Shown here: positions 17,328 to 29,319 of the stretch, in pieces
Layout of the letters: each line of letters starts with the position of its first letter
Numbering within the stretch: position 1 is the stretch's first letter
NCBI RefSeq assembly: GCF_900101095.1
Contig: NZ_FNFM01000006.1
Coordinates: forward strand, 311,767-375,766
Length of the DNA stretch: 64,000 nt
Direction of reading: 5' to 3'
DNA from: Actinopolyspora mzabensis
GTDB taxonomy: Bacteria > Actinomycetota > Actinomycetes > Mycobacteriales > Pseudonocardiaceae
The notes under the pieces: generated by a model
What the model was told of the DNA's origin: nothing
The model's database searches: none
What the model saw: the letters and a program-made list of their open reading frames with translations, nothing else
Made by a program: the position numbers and the translations under genes

Positions 17328-19751
17328 ATGTCCCTGCTCAACGTTGCCCGGTCCGGGTGGGCCGCGAGCACCGGACCGCGGCCCGCGCCACCGGGGGGTG
17401 AATTCGCGAACACGGCGGCGGAATCGCGAGCCGTGCCGCACGGCGGTCACGTCCTGGCTCAGGAGCCGTCGTCCCTGCTGCGGCTCGACGCCGCCGATTA
17501 CACGATCGTCGGAATCGTACTGGTCATCGCACTGGCCGCTCTCGTCTTCGGCTATGTGCTCATCCGGGAGGTGCTGGCGGCAGCCGAGGGATCCGAGCGG
17601 ATGCGCGAGATCGCCCGAGCGGTGCAGGAGGGTGCCTCGGCCTATCTCAACCGCCAGTTCCGCACCCTGGCGTTCTTCGCGGTGGTCGTGTTCCTGCTGC
17701 TGTTCGCGCTCCCCGCCGAGACACCGGCACAGCGAATCGGCAGATCGGTGTTCTTCCTGTTCGGCGCGGCGTTCTCCGCCGCCATCGGCTATCTGGGCAT
17801 GTGGTTGTCCACGCGGGCCAACCTGCGTGTCGCCGCGGCGGCCAACGACCCGACCGCGGGCAGAACCAAGGCGATGCGGGTGGCGTTCCGCACCGGCGGG
17901 GTGGTCGGCATGACCACCATCGGCCTGGGACTGTTCGGCGCCGCGCTGGTGGTGCTGGTCTACGCGGGGCAGGCGCCACGCGTGCTGGAGGGCTTCGGAT
18001 TCGGTGCCGCGCTGCTGGCGATGTTCATGCGTGTGGGTGGCGGAATCTTCACCAAGGCGGCCGACGTCGGTGCCGACCTGGTCGGCAAGGTGGAACAGAA
18101 CATCCCCGAGGACGATCCGCGCAACGCCGCCACGATCGCGGACAACGTGGGTGACAACGTCGGCGACTGCGCCGGGATGGCGGCCGACCTGTTCGAGTCC
18201 TACGCCGTGACCCTGGTGGCCTCGCTGATCCTGGGAACGGCCGCGTTCGGCACCAAGGGACTGCTCTTCCCGCTGATCGTGCCCGCCATCGGGGTGATCA
18301 CCGCCGTGATCGGCGTCTACATCACCCGGGCGCGCAGCGGTGAGAGCGCGTTGCTCGCCATCAACCGCTCCTTCTACATCTCGGCCGCGATAGCGGCCGT
18401 GGCCTGCGCGGTCGCCGCGCTGCTCTACCTGCCCGGCTCGTACGCCGAACTGAGCGGAGTGCCGCCCCAGATCCTCGACCTCGGCGGCAACCCCGCCGTG
18501 GTCGCGCTCGTCTCCGTGATCATCGGCATCGCGCTCGCCGTCGTCATCCTCAAACTCACCGGCTACTTCACCGCCACCGAGCGCAAGCCGGTACGCGACG
18601 TCGGCAGGTCCTCCACCACCGGTCCCGCCACGGTGATACTCACCGGCTTCTCGGTCGGCTTCGAGTCGGCCGTCTACACCGCGCTGGTCATCGCGGCGGC
18701 GGTCTTCGGGGCCTTCCTGCTGTCCGGCTCCATCTCGGTGGCGCTGTTCGCGGTCGCGCTGGCGGGTTGCGGTCTGCTGACCACCGTCGGTGTGATCGTC
18801 GCGATGGACACCTTCGGCCCCGTGGCCGACAACGCGCAGGGCATCGCGGAGATGTCCGGCGAGTTCGAGGGCGAGGGGGCGGCCGTGCTCACCGAGCTGG
18901 ACGCGGTCGGCAACACCACGAAGGCCATCACGAAGGGCATCGCCATCGCCACCGCCGTGCTGGCCGCCACCGCGCTGTTCGGCTCGTACCGCGACGCGAT
19001 CGGCAGCGCACTGGCCGAGATCGGTGCGCAGCTCACGGTCGGCGAGTTCCTGGTCTACGCCCCGAACGTGCTCGTCGGGATCGCCATCGGTGCCGCCGTG
19101 GTGTTCCTGTTCGCCGGGCTGGCCATCAACGCGGTCTCCCGGGCGGCGGGAGCGGTGGTGCACGAGGTGCGCAGGCAGTTCTCCGCCAAACCTGGGATCA
19201 TGGACGGCTCGGAGCGTCCCGAGTACGGCCGGGTGGTCGACATCTGCACCAGGGACTCGCTGCGGGAGCTGGCCACTCCGGGGCTGCTGGCTGTCCTCGC
19301 GCCCATCGCGGTCGGCTTCGGGCTGGGGGTCGGGCCGCTGGCCGGCTACCTCGCCGGTGCGATCGCGGTGGGAACCCTCATGGCGATCTTCCTGGCGAAC
19401 TCGGGCGGTGCCTGGGACAACTCCAAGAAACTGGTCGAGGACGGCTACCACGGCGGCAAGGGGTCGCCGGCCCACGAGGCCACCATCATCGGTGACACGG
19501 TCGGCGACCCGTTCAAGGACACCGCCGGTCCCGCCATCAACCCGTTGCTGAAGGTGATGAACCTGGTTTCGGTGCTGGTGGCACCCGCCGTGGTCACCGT
19601 GACGGTGGGGGTCGACGCCTCGCTCGGGCTGCGGATCACCATCGCGGTGGTCTGCTTCCTCGTGATAGCCGCGGCGGTGATCTCCTCGAAGCGGAGGAGC
19701 ACCGCCATCGCCGAGAGCTCCGGGGACGAGGTCGTCAACGGCGCCAAGTGA
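17328..19751 (+). CDS. hppA: Membrane-bound proton-translocating pyrophosphatase
   Basis: Couples hydrolysis of pyrophosphate to ion export across the cell membrane. 807 residues with about 16 membrane helices. Signature DVGADLVGKVE and the acidic repeats NVGDNVGDCAG and GDTVGDPFKDTAGP form the pyrophosphate/magnesium site. GNTTKAITKG carries Lys at the position that distinguishes K+-independent, H+-pumping enzymes (Ala in K+-dependent ones). The first 50 residues are an extra low-complexity leader. ATG 17328 has GAGGAGG five bases upstream. A soluble pyrophosphatase is also encoded at 32064. Confidence 0.95.
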   Translation: MSLLNVARSGWAASTGPRPAPPGGEFANTAAESRAVPHGGHVLAQEPSSLLRLDAADYTIVGIVLVIALAALVFGYVLIREVLAAAEGSERMREIARAVQEGASAYLNRQFRTLAFFAVVVFLLLFALPAETPAQRIGRSVFFLFGAAFSAAIGYLGMWLSTRANLRVAAAANDPTAGRTKAMRVAFRTGGVVGMTTIGLGLFGAALVVLVYAGQAPRVLEGFGFGAALLAMFMRVGGGIFTKAADVGADLVGKVEQNIPEDDPRNAATIADNVGDNVGDCAGMAADLFESYAVTLVASLILGTAAFGTKGLLFPLIVPAIGVITAVIGVYITRARSGESALLAINRSFYISAAIAAVACAVAALLYLPGSYAELSGVPPQILDLGGNPAVVALVSVIIGIALAVVILKLTGYFTATERKPVRDVGRSSTTGPATVILTGFSVGFESAVYTALVIAAAVFGAFLLSGSISVALFAVALAGCGLLTTVGVIVAMDTFGPVADNAQGIAEMSGEFEGEGAAVLTELDAVGNTTKAITKGIAIATAVLAATALFGSYRDAIGSALAEIGAQLTVGEFLVYAPNVLVGIAIGAAVVFLFAGLAINAVSRAAGAVVHEVRRQFSAKPGIMDGSERPEYGRVVDICTRDSLRELATPGLLAVLAPIAVGFGLGVGPLAGYLAGAIAVGTLMAIFLANSGGAWDNSKKLVEDGYHGGKGSPAHEATIIGDTVGDPFKDTAGPAINPLLKVMNLVSVLVAPAVVTVTVGVDASLGLRITIAVVCFLVIAAAVISSKRRSTAIAESSGDEVVNGAK

Positions 19752-19793
19752 TTTCGGAACCGTGACCACCTCGTCTTCCGTTGTTACTTCCGT

Positions 19794-19885
19794 GGCGGAG
19801 AACCCGCGGCGGTGCCGATGGCGAGGGCGGTTGGAGTTCGCCCTGCGTCGATGAACCGGCGATTTCGCGGGAAATCGACGCCGCC
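19794..19885. repeat. Dispersed repeat copy A (hairpin with flank)
   Basis: Contains the hairpin CGATTTC-GCGG-GAAATCG at 19860-19877, preceded by a segment with GAGAACCCGCGGCGGTGCCG that recurs at about 45108-45127. Lies between hppA and the next gene. Confidence 0.75.
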
Positions 19886-19971
19886 CGGAAGCTTCGTGCC
19901 GGTTCCCCGGCCCGGTTCCGGTGATCGTGTGCTCTGGCGCCCGGCGTGCGCTGGACTCTACGATCACCGGA

Positions 19972-20556
19972 GTGGGCCAGCTTTCGTTCTTCTCGGCCGA
20001 GGCGCGGCCCGCTCGTATCGCCGATCTGGCAGGTCTGCTCTGCGGCCACGGCCAGGTGACCGGTTTCGGGCGCGGCACCGCCGCGCGCCTGTCCGTCGTG
20101 CTCACCGAGACCTGGCGGGCCCGCGCACTGCACGAGATGTTCCGGGCGCGGGGCGTCCCCTTGGAAGTCTCCCGAGCCGAGTGCGGTGAATCGCTGCTGC
20201 GGACCTCGTTCCGGGCAGATCTGACCCAGCTGGCGGCGAATTGGTTACACGGCGCGGTAAAGTCGGTGCCGAACGGATTCAACCCGGATGGTTCGGCGCT
20301 GCGCGTCTGGACGCTCATCGCGGGCGCCCCCACCGCTGGGGGGTATCTACTCGGGCTGGATCCGAGCGTGCCGGAGACTCACGAGCCGCTTGCTTCGTCA
20401 CTCGGCCGTGCGGGCCTACCAGCCAGGACGGTCGGTTCGCCGGGTGCGGAGCCCGCGTTGCGGATCGTGGGCCGGCGTCGCCTGACTCGGTTGGCCGAGC
20501 TCGTCGGACCCGCGCCGAACGGCGCTCCTGGGGGAGCATGGCCGCTGTCGCCGTGA
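19972..20556 (+). CDS. Conserved actinobacterial protein (Rv3647c position)
   Basis: 194 residues, no recognised catalytic motif. MGQLSFFSAEARPARIADLAGLL begins the likely protein, followed by SVVLTETWRARALHEMFRARG and a Trp/Thr-rich middle; no signal peptide or membrane helix. GTG 19972 is chosen because TACGAT (19959-19964) lies seven bases before it, a leaderless arrangement. The position immediately before topA matches Rv3647c. Function unknown. Confidence 0.75.
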   Translation: MGQLSFFSAEARPARIADLAGLLCGHGQVTGFGRGTAARLSVVLTETWRARALHEMFRARGVPLEVSRAECGESLLRTSFRADLTQLAANWLHGAVKSVPNGFNPDGSALRVWTLIAGAPTAGGYLLGLDPSVPETHEPLASSLGRAGLPARTVGSPGAEPALRIVGRRRLTRLAELVGPAPNGAPGGAWPLSP

Positions 20557-20741
20557 GTCGTTCGACACACCTCCTCGTGGGAGTCATGGCGGAACACTGC
20601 CGAGGTCGGGGACGTTCGGCCTGGTGAAGCGCGCGGAGCCGGGGCGGCGTGTGTCACGCTGTGCGTTCCCCGGGACGGCGAACAGGACCGGACACGGTGC
20701 ACACTGACGGATCGGACACCTCCAGACGAGAGCAGGTAGGC

Positions 20742-23831
<3,090 letters not shown>

Positions 23832-23852
23832 TCGGGTTTCGAGGTACCGGCG

Positions 23853-25097
23853 ATGGCAAGCGAGACAGCGGCCCCGACAGCCGGGGCTGTCGCCGATCGA
23901 GAGTCCGAGGGCATCTGGGCCGAGGTCGTCGGCCAGCCCGAAGCGGTGCGTACCCTGCGCGAGGCCGCTCGGGCGGCGCGTGACCGGCTGGCGGGGCACG
24001 ACAGCGGAACCGGGGCCATGACCCACGCCTGGCTGTTCACCGGTCCACCGGGTTCGGGACATCCCGTCATGGCCCGCGCGTTCGCGGGAGCGCTGCAGTG
24101 CACCGACCCGGAAACGGTCGGCTGCGGCGGCTGTGTCGCCTGCGAGACGGCACTGGCCGGGACGCACGCCGATGTCACCACGGTGGTCCCGGAAGGTCTC
24201 TCGATCTCGGTTGCCGAGATGCGTTCGCTGGTGCAGGCGGCGGCCCGACGCCCCAACACCGGTCACTGGCGGGTCGTGCTCATCGAAGACGCCGACCGGC
24301 TCACGGAGGGCGCGGCGAACGCGCTGCTCAAAGCGGTCGAGGAACCTCCCGCGCGCACCGTTTTCCTGTTGTGCTCCCCCTCGGACCATCCCGCCGACGT
24401 GCCGGTGACCATCCGCTCCCGGTGCCGGGGCGTGCAGCTGCGCACCCCGCTGACGGAGGCGATCGCCGAGGTGCTGCACCACCGGGAGGGTGTGGAGCGG
24501 TCCATGGCCGACTGGGCGGCCTCGGTGTGCGGCGGACACGTCGATCGCGCTCGTCGGCTGGCCACCGACCAGCAGGCCAGGGAACGCCGCGAGGCCGTGT
24601 TGCGCATCCCGTTGGGGCTGCGCGGGCTGTCCGAGGTCTTCAGCGAGGCGAGCGGTCTGGTCCGCGCCGCCGAGACCGAGGCCGGTGAGGCCAACCAGTC
24701 GCGCGACGAGGCCGAGAAGGAGGAGCTGCGTACCGCGATGGGGGCAGGTGGCACCGGCAAGGGGACCTCCTCGGCCACCAAGGGTGCCAACGCGGCGTTG
24801 AAGGAACTGGAGAAGAAGCAGAAGGCCCGCGCCACCCGGTCACAGCGGGACGCGCTGGACCTGGCGTTGGTCGATCTCGCCGGGTTCTACCGGGACGTGC
24901 TGGCTCTGGGCTTCGGGGCCGAGGTGCCGCTGAACCACCCCGACTTCGCGAACCAGGCACGCAGGGCGGCCGCGGAGTGGACCTCCGAGACCGCCCTGCG
25001 CCGATTGGAGGCGGTGCTGCGCTGCCGGACCGCGCTGGACCGCAACGTCAAACCGATCATCGCCGTGGAGGCGTTGGCCGCCGAACTCCACCGATGA
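23853..25097 (+). CDS. holB: DNA polymerase III subunit delta'
   Basis: Clamp-loader subunit, 414 residues. The P-loop reads GPPGSGHPV: His replaces the Walker lysine, consistent with the non-hydrolysing stator role of delta'. A zinc module with three spaced cysteines (CTDPETVGCGGCVACE), VVLIEDADRLTEGAANALLKAVEEPP and SRCRGVQL (sensor region) identify it. A Lys/Glu-rich linker (about residues 280-340) is characteristic of the actinobacterial form. Start ATG 23853, GAGG nine bases upstream, 21 bp after topA. Confidence 0.92.
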   Translation: MASETAAPTAGAVADRESEGIWAEVVGQPEAVRTLREAARAARDRLAGHDSGTGAMTHAWLFTGPPGSGHPVMARAFAGALQCTDPETVGCGGCVACETALAGTHADVTTVVPEGLSISVAEMRSLVQAAARRPNTGHWRVVLIEDADRLTEGAANALLKAVEEPPARTVFLLCSPSDHPADVPVTIRSRCRGVQLRTPLTEAIAEVLHHREGVERSMADWAASVCGGHVDRARRLATDQQARERREAVLRIPLGLRGLSEVFSEASGLVRAAETEAGEANQSRDEAEKEELRTAMGAGGTGKGTSSATKGANAALKELEKKQKARATRSQRDALDLALVDLAGFYRDVLALGFGAEVPLNHPDFANQARRAAAEWTSETALRRLEAVLRCRTALDRNVKPIIAVEALAAELHR

Positions 25098-25107
25098 TCC
25101 CGGAGGC

Positions 25108-26658
25108 TCATCCCCGGCGGCGCGGCAGTGCCGCCACCAGCACCGCACCCAGCAGCAACAGGGCCGTTCCGCTCCAGAACAGCGGCACCGCGTGGTAGGC
25201 CCCCGAGGTCTTCGCCAGCGGCGGGGAGTCGCCCCCGCTCGCAGGTGGGGTGGTGCTCGTGGGCTGGGTCGAGGTCGAGCAGTCGACCCCACCCTCCGGC
25301 GCGTTCGCCCTGGCGAACTGTTCACCGAACGAGATCTGGGCGAGTGCGCTGGAGAAGCCGAGCAGCTCGTTCGGCAGGATCTTCAGGTCCAGCAGCCGTG
25401 CCCCGGCGCGTACCGCCGTACCGTCCTGCTGCTTGGTCAGTTCACCGAGACTGAGCCGCAGCACACCGATATCCAGTACGTTGGGCTCGTCCGAGTGGCC
25501 CACCAGCGGAACGTCGGAGTCGAGTCCCGAGGTGGGCAGCGGGATACCGATCGGAAGTTCGAACTCGGGGTTGGCCGCGTCCAAAGTGAACAGTTCCTCG
25601 CCGCCCCGGCTGATCCGCAGTACCGGCGCGCTGTAGTCCACCGCGGACGTCTTCGGGTCGCCGGTCGCCGTCGCGGTGAGGGTCGGTTGACTGACGATGT
25701 CGATGCGCAGTTCCTGCGAGGTCCCGGCGAACAGCCGGATGCTGGCGACGTCGAACCGCGAGGTGGAGCGGACCGCCTTGTTGGCCTGCCCCGGCACGTC
25801 CACCAGCCGCACGTTGGAGCGGGCGTGCATGATCTCGGGAACCCGCAGCAGCGAACCGGACGCGTCGGAGTCGCCGGCACCTCCCAGCAGTCCCCCCAGT
25901 CGCTCGAGCGGCCCGGCCAGCCGGTTCAACCCGTCGCGCAGCGCCCCCGCATCGGCTGCGGCGAGTTCGCTCGTCCCGCCGGAGACCTTCTCGGCGAGCT
26001 CGTCCTCCTGGCTCTGCAGCGAGGGCAGCACGTTCAGCGCCGAGACGCTCGCCAGGGTGGTCTCGGCGTCGGCGATCGGTTTCACGCAGGGGCCGAGTTT
26101 CTCGTCCCAGCGGGCATGCACGTTGCCCTTCAGCAGGCCGAGGTCGAGCAACTTGTCCAGTGGAGTGGACGGTGGTTCCAGACCTCTGGTCCTGGGGTCG
26201 GCGTGATCGGGCACCGCGGTCTGTGCCAGCGAGCCGGGTAGCGCGGGTGCGTTGCCTCCCACCGCGAATCCGAACGGTGCGGACTCCGCGATCGCGTGCT
26301 CCTGGGCGAGGTAGGCCTTCGAGTCGGCCTTGGCCGTTGCCAGGCCCATCCCGGTTTCCACCAGCGCCTGCCTGGGCAACTGCTCGTCGAACTCGGGCGC
26401 GTCCAGGATCGACTCGCCCGGCACCGCGTTCGGCAGCACCCGCAGCAGGCCGATTCCGGTGCCCGCCTCTGCCACCACCGGCCCGGGAACCGGGTTCTCC
26501 GGCTCGCCCCGTCCGGGGGGCTGCCCCGGGATCTCGGGGGAGGGGGTGGGGGTTTCCGGGGGCGTGCTCTGCGCGGTCGCGGCGGGAAGGCTCAGACACG
26601 CGACGGCGAACGAGACGGCGGAACAGATCGCGATCCGGTGGACAGGGGGTATGCGCAT
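25108..26658 (-). CDS. Exported C-terminally anchored protein of unknown function
   Basis: 516 residues. Signal peptide (VHRIAICSAVSFAVACLSLPAATAQ) cut near residue 29, a Pro-rich linker, a globular extracellular part, then a Pro/Thr/Ser linker (residues about 465-485) and a C-terminal helix AVPLFWSGTALLLLGAVLVAALP followed by RRRG, a membrane anchor. Two cysteines are in the mature part. No catalytic motif recognised. Start ATG 26658 with GGAAGGTG five bases ahead. Converges on holB with a 10-bp gap. Confidence 0.8.
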   Translation of the reverse strand: MRIPPVHRIAICSAVSFAVACLSLPAATAQSTPPETPTPSPEIPGQPPGRGEPENPVPGPVVAEAGTGIGLLRVLPNAVPGESILDAPEFDEQLPRQALVETGMGLATAKADSKAYLAQEHAIAESAPFGFAVGGNAPALPGSLAQTAVPDHADPRTRGLEPPSTPLDKLLDLGLLKGNVHARWDEKLGPCVKPIADAETTLASVSALNVLPSLQSQEDELAEKVSGGTSELAAADAGALRDGLNRLAGPLERLGGLLGGAGDSDASGSLLRVPEIMHARSNVRLVDVPGQANKAVRSTSRFDVASIRLFAGTSQELRIDIVSQPTLTATATGDPKTSAVDYSAPVLRISRGGEELFTLDAANPEFELPIGIPLPTSGLDSDVPLVGHSDEPNVLDIGVLRLSLGELTKQQDGTAVRAGARLLDLKILPNELLGFSSALAQISFGEQFARANAPEGGVDCSTSTQPTSTTPPASGGDSPPLAKTSGAYHAVPLFWSGTALLLLGAVLVAALPRRRG

Positions 26659-26742
26659 CCAGCACCTTCCGGTATTCCCGTGATCGTCATCACTCCACCT
26701 TTCAACGAGCCGGGGGGCTGCGGGTGACGTTCACGTACCCGC

Positions 26743-26748
26743 TACACT
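26743..26748 (+). promoter_or_regulatory. -10 element of tRNA-Thr gene
   Basis: TACACT lies 13 bases before the tRNA 5' end; no good -35 is visible. Confidence 0.45.
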
Positions 26749-26761
26749 TGTACGCGGTTTC

Positions 26762-26835
26762 GCCGCCTTAGCTCAGTCGGTCAGAGCGACGCACTCGTAA
26801 TGCGTAGGTCAGGGGTTCGACTCCCCTAGGCGGCT
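26762..26835 (+). tRNA. tRNA-Thr (anticodon CGT)
   Basis: 74-nt cloverleaf: acceptor GCCGCCT/AGGCGGC, D-arm GCTC/GAGC, anticodon stem ACGCA/TGCGT around loop CTCGTAA (anticodon CGT, codon ACG), variable AGGTC, T-arm AGGGG-TTCGACT-CCCCT, discriminator T. CCA is encoded directly after it at 26836-26838. tRNA-Thr follows holB in mycobacteria too. Confidence 0.97.
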
Positions 26836-26844
26836 CCACCGGTG

Positions 26845-26879
26845 ACCGGCCGTTTTCCGCCATGCGGGAGACGGCCGGT
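26845..26879 (+). terminator. Terminator after tRNA-Thr
   Basis: ACCGGCCGT (26845-26853) pairs with ACGGCCGGT (26871-26879) around an inner CCGC/GCGG hairpin; TCTCGTTT follows. Confidence 0.75.
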
Positions 26880-26916
26880 TCTCGTTTCGGCCCGATTCTC
26901 CTCGTCGCTCGCCCCG

Positions 26917-26934
26917 CGATTTCGCGAGAAATCG
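26917..26934. repeat. Dispersed hairpin copy B
   Basis: Perfect CGATTTC-GCGA-GAAATCG hairpin followed by ACACTGACCGCAG, similar to the sequence after copy C1. Confidence 0.75.
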
Positions 26935-26999
26935 ACACTGACCGCAGCGGGTGCTTCCGAATACCCCGTGATGTCGGGGCTCCCCGATAGCTTCGGCCC

Positions 27000-27395
27000 A
27001 TGACCGAGCAACAGCAGAGCCGCGCAGTCGAGATCCCGTTCGAGGTCCTGGAGTGGGACGAGTCCGTTTACGAGGAACCGGAGGAGGGCCCCAAGCTCTC
27101 CCGCATCTCGATCCGTAAGCGGTACCGGGGCGCGCTCGACGGCACGGGCACCGGCGTAGTGCTCACCGCGGGAGGAGCCTCCGGCGGGGGCTACGTGATC
27201 TCCGAACGCTTCGAGGGCACGCTCGACGGTCGGCACGGTACCTTCGTGCTGCAGCACGGCGGGCTCGCGGACGGTACGGAGCAGCGCACCTACGGCACCA
27301 TCGTCCCCACGTCCGGAACCGGGGAACTCACCGGCGTGGCGAGCCGCTCCGTCGAGTTCGAGCACGGCCTGCTCCGGCTGGAGTACACGCTCTGA
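27000..27395 (+). CDS. DUF3224 family protein
   Basis: 131 residues, likely cytoplasmic beta-barrel protein. The pattern EVLEWDESVYEEPEEGPKLS, then RFEGTLDGRHGTFVLQHGG and IVPTSGTGELTG is diagnostic of DUF3224, whose function is unknown. The DNA upstream has no good ribosome site, so a leaderless or near-leaderless mRNA is likely. Confidence 0.85.
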   Translation: MTEQQQSRAVEIPFEVLEWDESVYEEPEEGPKLSRISIRKRYRGALDGTGTGVVLTAGGASGGGYVISERFEGTLDGRHGTFVLQHGGLADGTEQRTYGTIVPTSGTGELTGVASRSVEFEHGLLRLEYTL

Positions 27396-27558
27396 TCCAG
27401 CCCCTCGCCGCCGGGCCCGACGGGAGGTCCACCGTCGTCGAGCCGAGCGAAGAGTGGCACTGGGCACACCCTCCTGACATTGGGCACACCGACCCGAGGG
27501 CGGGATCGCCGGGGTGTCGGCACCGACATCGCGCCACCCCGGCACCTAAGGTTTGCCC

Positions 27559-28026
27559 ATGGCGGATGAGCACGGGACGACCGTTTCGAGGATGGCGGCA
27601 GGCGCGCTGTTCGTCGCTCCCGGCGGAGAGGTGCTGCTCGTCCGCAAGACCTACGGCAACCGGTGGGACATCCCCGGTGGTTACGTCGAGCCCGGTGAGT
27701 CACCCGCGCGGGCGTGCACCAGGGAACTGGTCGAGGAGCTGGGGATTCGGCGGTATCCGAGTCGGATACTGGTCGTGGACTGGGCCCCCACCGACAGCGA
27801 GCCCGACAAGCTGCTCTGGGTGTTCGACTGCGGTGAGCTGGCAGCCGACGAACAGCGCGTCCGGCTCGACTTCGACGAGCTGGACCACTGGGAGTGGGTT
27901 CCGGTGGCCGAGCTCGACGAGTACCTGATCCCGAGGCTGGCCCGCAGGCTGCGTGGGGCCCTCACGGCTCGTGAGCTGGGTGGGACCGTCTATCTCGAAC
28001 ACGGCGAGCCGGTGCTCGGGGAGTAG
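27559..28026 (+). CDS. Nudix hydrolase
   Basis: 155 residues. The Nudix box GGYVEPGESPARACTRELVE with ELGI completes GX5EX7REUXEEXGU, giving a metal-dependent pyrophosphohydrolase acting on a nucleoside diphosphate derivative; the substrate is not evident. ATG 27559 is preceded by TAAGGT (27547-27552) six bases away, suggesting leaderless translation. Confidence 0.88.
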   Translation: MADEHGTTVSRMAAGALFVAPGGEVLLVRKTYGNRWDIPGGYVEPGESPARACTRELVEELGIRRYPSRILVVDWAPTDSEPDKLLWVFDCGELAADEQRVRLDFDELDHWEWVPVAELDEYLIPRLARRLRGALTARELGGTVYLEHGEPVLGE

Positions 28027-28098
28027 CCGCACACCGGGGTAAGGCACCGTACACGTCTACGTCGCGGGCTTCCGCCACGTCTCGCCGGAACCGTGGCA

Positions 28099-28129
28099 TT
28101 GACTTCGAGCGCGCTCGAAGATCTAGATT
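28099..28129 (+). promoter_or_regulatory. MerR-type promoter with 18-bp palindromic operator
   Basis: TTGACT (28099-28104) and TAGATT (28124-28129) are separated by 19 bases, and the perfect palindrome CTTCGAGCGCGCTCGAAG (28103-28120) fills the spacer. Overlong spacing with an operator between -35 and -10 is the architecture of MerR/SoxR-family activated promoters. It serves the F420-dependent oxidoreductase gene. Confidence 0.65.
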
Positions 28130-28157
28130 CACCGCGTTACCGAACGGGAGTGGGCGG

Positions 28158-28574
28158 ATGAGCTTCATCGAGGTCGAGCGCGAGTACCTGCGGGGGCAGC
28201 TGCTGGGCAGGCTCGCCACGGTGGGAGACGACGGAACGCCGCAGGTCAGACCGCTCGGTTTCCGGCTCAACGAGGACGGAACCATTGACCTGGGTGGCCC
28301 GAGGGTCGCTTCCACCAAGCGGTACCGGAATGTGTCGGAGAGACCCCGCGTCGGGTTCGTGGTGGACGACATGACACCCGACGAGCCGGGGAACGTGCGG
28401 CCGGGGATGGGCCGTGGTGTGGAGATCCGGGGGCTGGCGCGGACGCTGCGGGTGGCTGATCCGCCGGGTGAGCCTTCGCTGGCTGGGCCGGACATCATTC
28501 GCCTGTACCCGAAGCGGATCGTCAGCTGGCACATCGATCCGGAGAATCCCAACGGTTACGCCAGGAACGTGTGA
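28158..28574 (+). CDS. PPOX-class F420-dependent oxidoreductase
   Basis: 138 residues of the split-barrel pyridoxamine-phosphate-oxidase-like fold. LLGRLATVGDDGTPQVRPLGF is the typical first strand pair; GPRVASTKRYRNVSERPRVGFVVDD carries the cofactor region of the F420 group (MSMEG_5819 type). Probably reduces or oxidises a small substrate with F420. ATG 28158 has GGGAGTGGG upstream. Expression is likely under the MerR-type promoter just upstream. Confidence 0.82.
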   Translation: MSFIEVEREYLRGQLLGRLATVGDDGTPQVRPLGFRLNEDGTIDLGGPRVASTKRYRNVSERPRVGFVVDDMTPDEPGNVRPGMGRGVEIRGLARTLRVADPPGEPSLAGPDIIRLYPKRIVSWHIDPENPNGYARNV

Positions 28575-28638
28575 GCGGCGATCAGCCGCACATTCGCGCG
28601 CTCGACGCCGCGTCCCGCGAAGCAACGGAGGAGACGAC

Positions 28639-29319
28639 GTGCGGATCTCGACGGTCGAACACCACGTGAGTGACCTCGCGGCGGCGGTGGCCTTCTACCG
28701 CGATCTGCTGGGGCTGCCGGTCTCGTACGACGAGGGTTCCGCCCGCGTCACGCTCGGTTCGAGCGAGTTGTGGCTGACCCCCGGACCCGCGACCGCGGCG
28801 GCACACCACCTCGCCTTCGACGTCCCAGCGGAGAACTTCGACGCCGCGGTCTCGTGGTTGGCGGAGCGCGTGCCGCTGCTGCGCTCCGCCGATACCGGCG
28901 AACACGAGATCGAGGGCCCCGCGGGCTGGAACTCGCGTTCGGCCTATTTCACCGGTCCCGACGGCGAGGTGCTGGAGTTGATCGCCCGGAGGCGGGTGCG
29001 CCACCGTCCGGCGCCTGAGGGATTCGGGCCCGAACACATCGCCTCCATCAGCGAGGTCGCAATCGCGGTGGACGACGTATCCGCCACCGCTGCCGAGCTG
29101 GGGCGTCGTTTCGGCCTCACCTCGTTCGGGCCGAGTTCTGAAACCTTCGGTCCGGTGGGTGAGGAGGCGGGATTGCTGATCCTGATGCGGACCGGGCGGG
29201 CAATGGCGCCCGACCGGGTGAAGCACAGTGCACCGTTGCCGCTGACGGTGTGGTTGGCGGATGTGGGCACCGCCGGGAAGTTTCGACCGAGTGACGCCTG
29301 CACGGTGGTCATCGATTGA
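28639..29319 (+). CDS. VOC (glyoxalase/bleomycin-resistance fold) protein
   Basis: 226 residues with two VOC modules: VEHHVSDLAAAVAFYRDLLGL at the N-terminus, AYFTGPDGEVLELIARR closing the first module, and a second starting near ISEVAIAVDDVSATAAELG. Metal-dependent dioxygenase, isomerase or binding protein; the activity is not evident. GTG 28639 has GGAGGAG ahead. Located 64 bp after the F420 oxidoreductase, possibly the same transcript. Confidence 0.85.
   Translation: MRISTVEHHVSDLAAAVAFYRDLLGLPVSYDEGSARVTLGSSELWLTPGPATAAAHHLAFDVPAENFDAAVSWLAERVPLLRSADTGEHEIEGPAGWNSRSAYFTGPDGEVLELIARRRVRHRPAPEGFGPEHIASISEVAIAVDDVSATAAELGRRFGLTSFGPSSETFGPVGEEAGLLILMRTGRAMAPDRVKHSAPLPLTVWLADVGTAGKFRPSDACTVVID

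Noticed and set aside
16872..20333. Very long minus-strand open frame opposite hppA
   Set aside because: Antisense shadow of a well-supported gene; the translation is Arg/Gly/His-rich with no domain.
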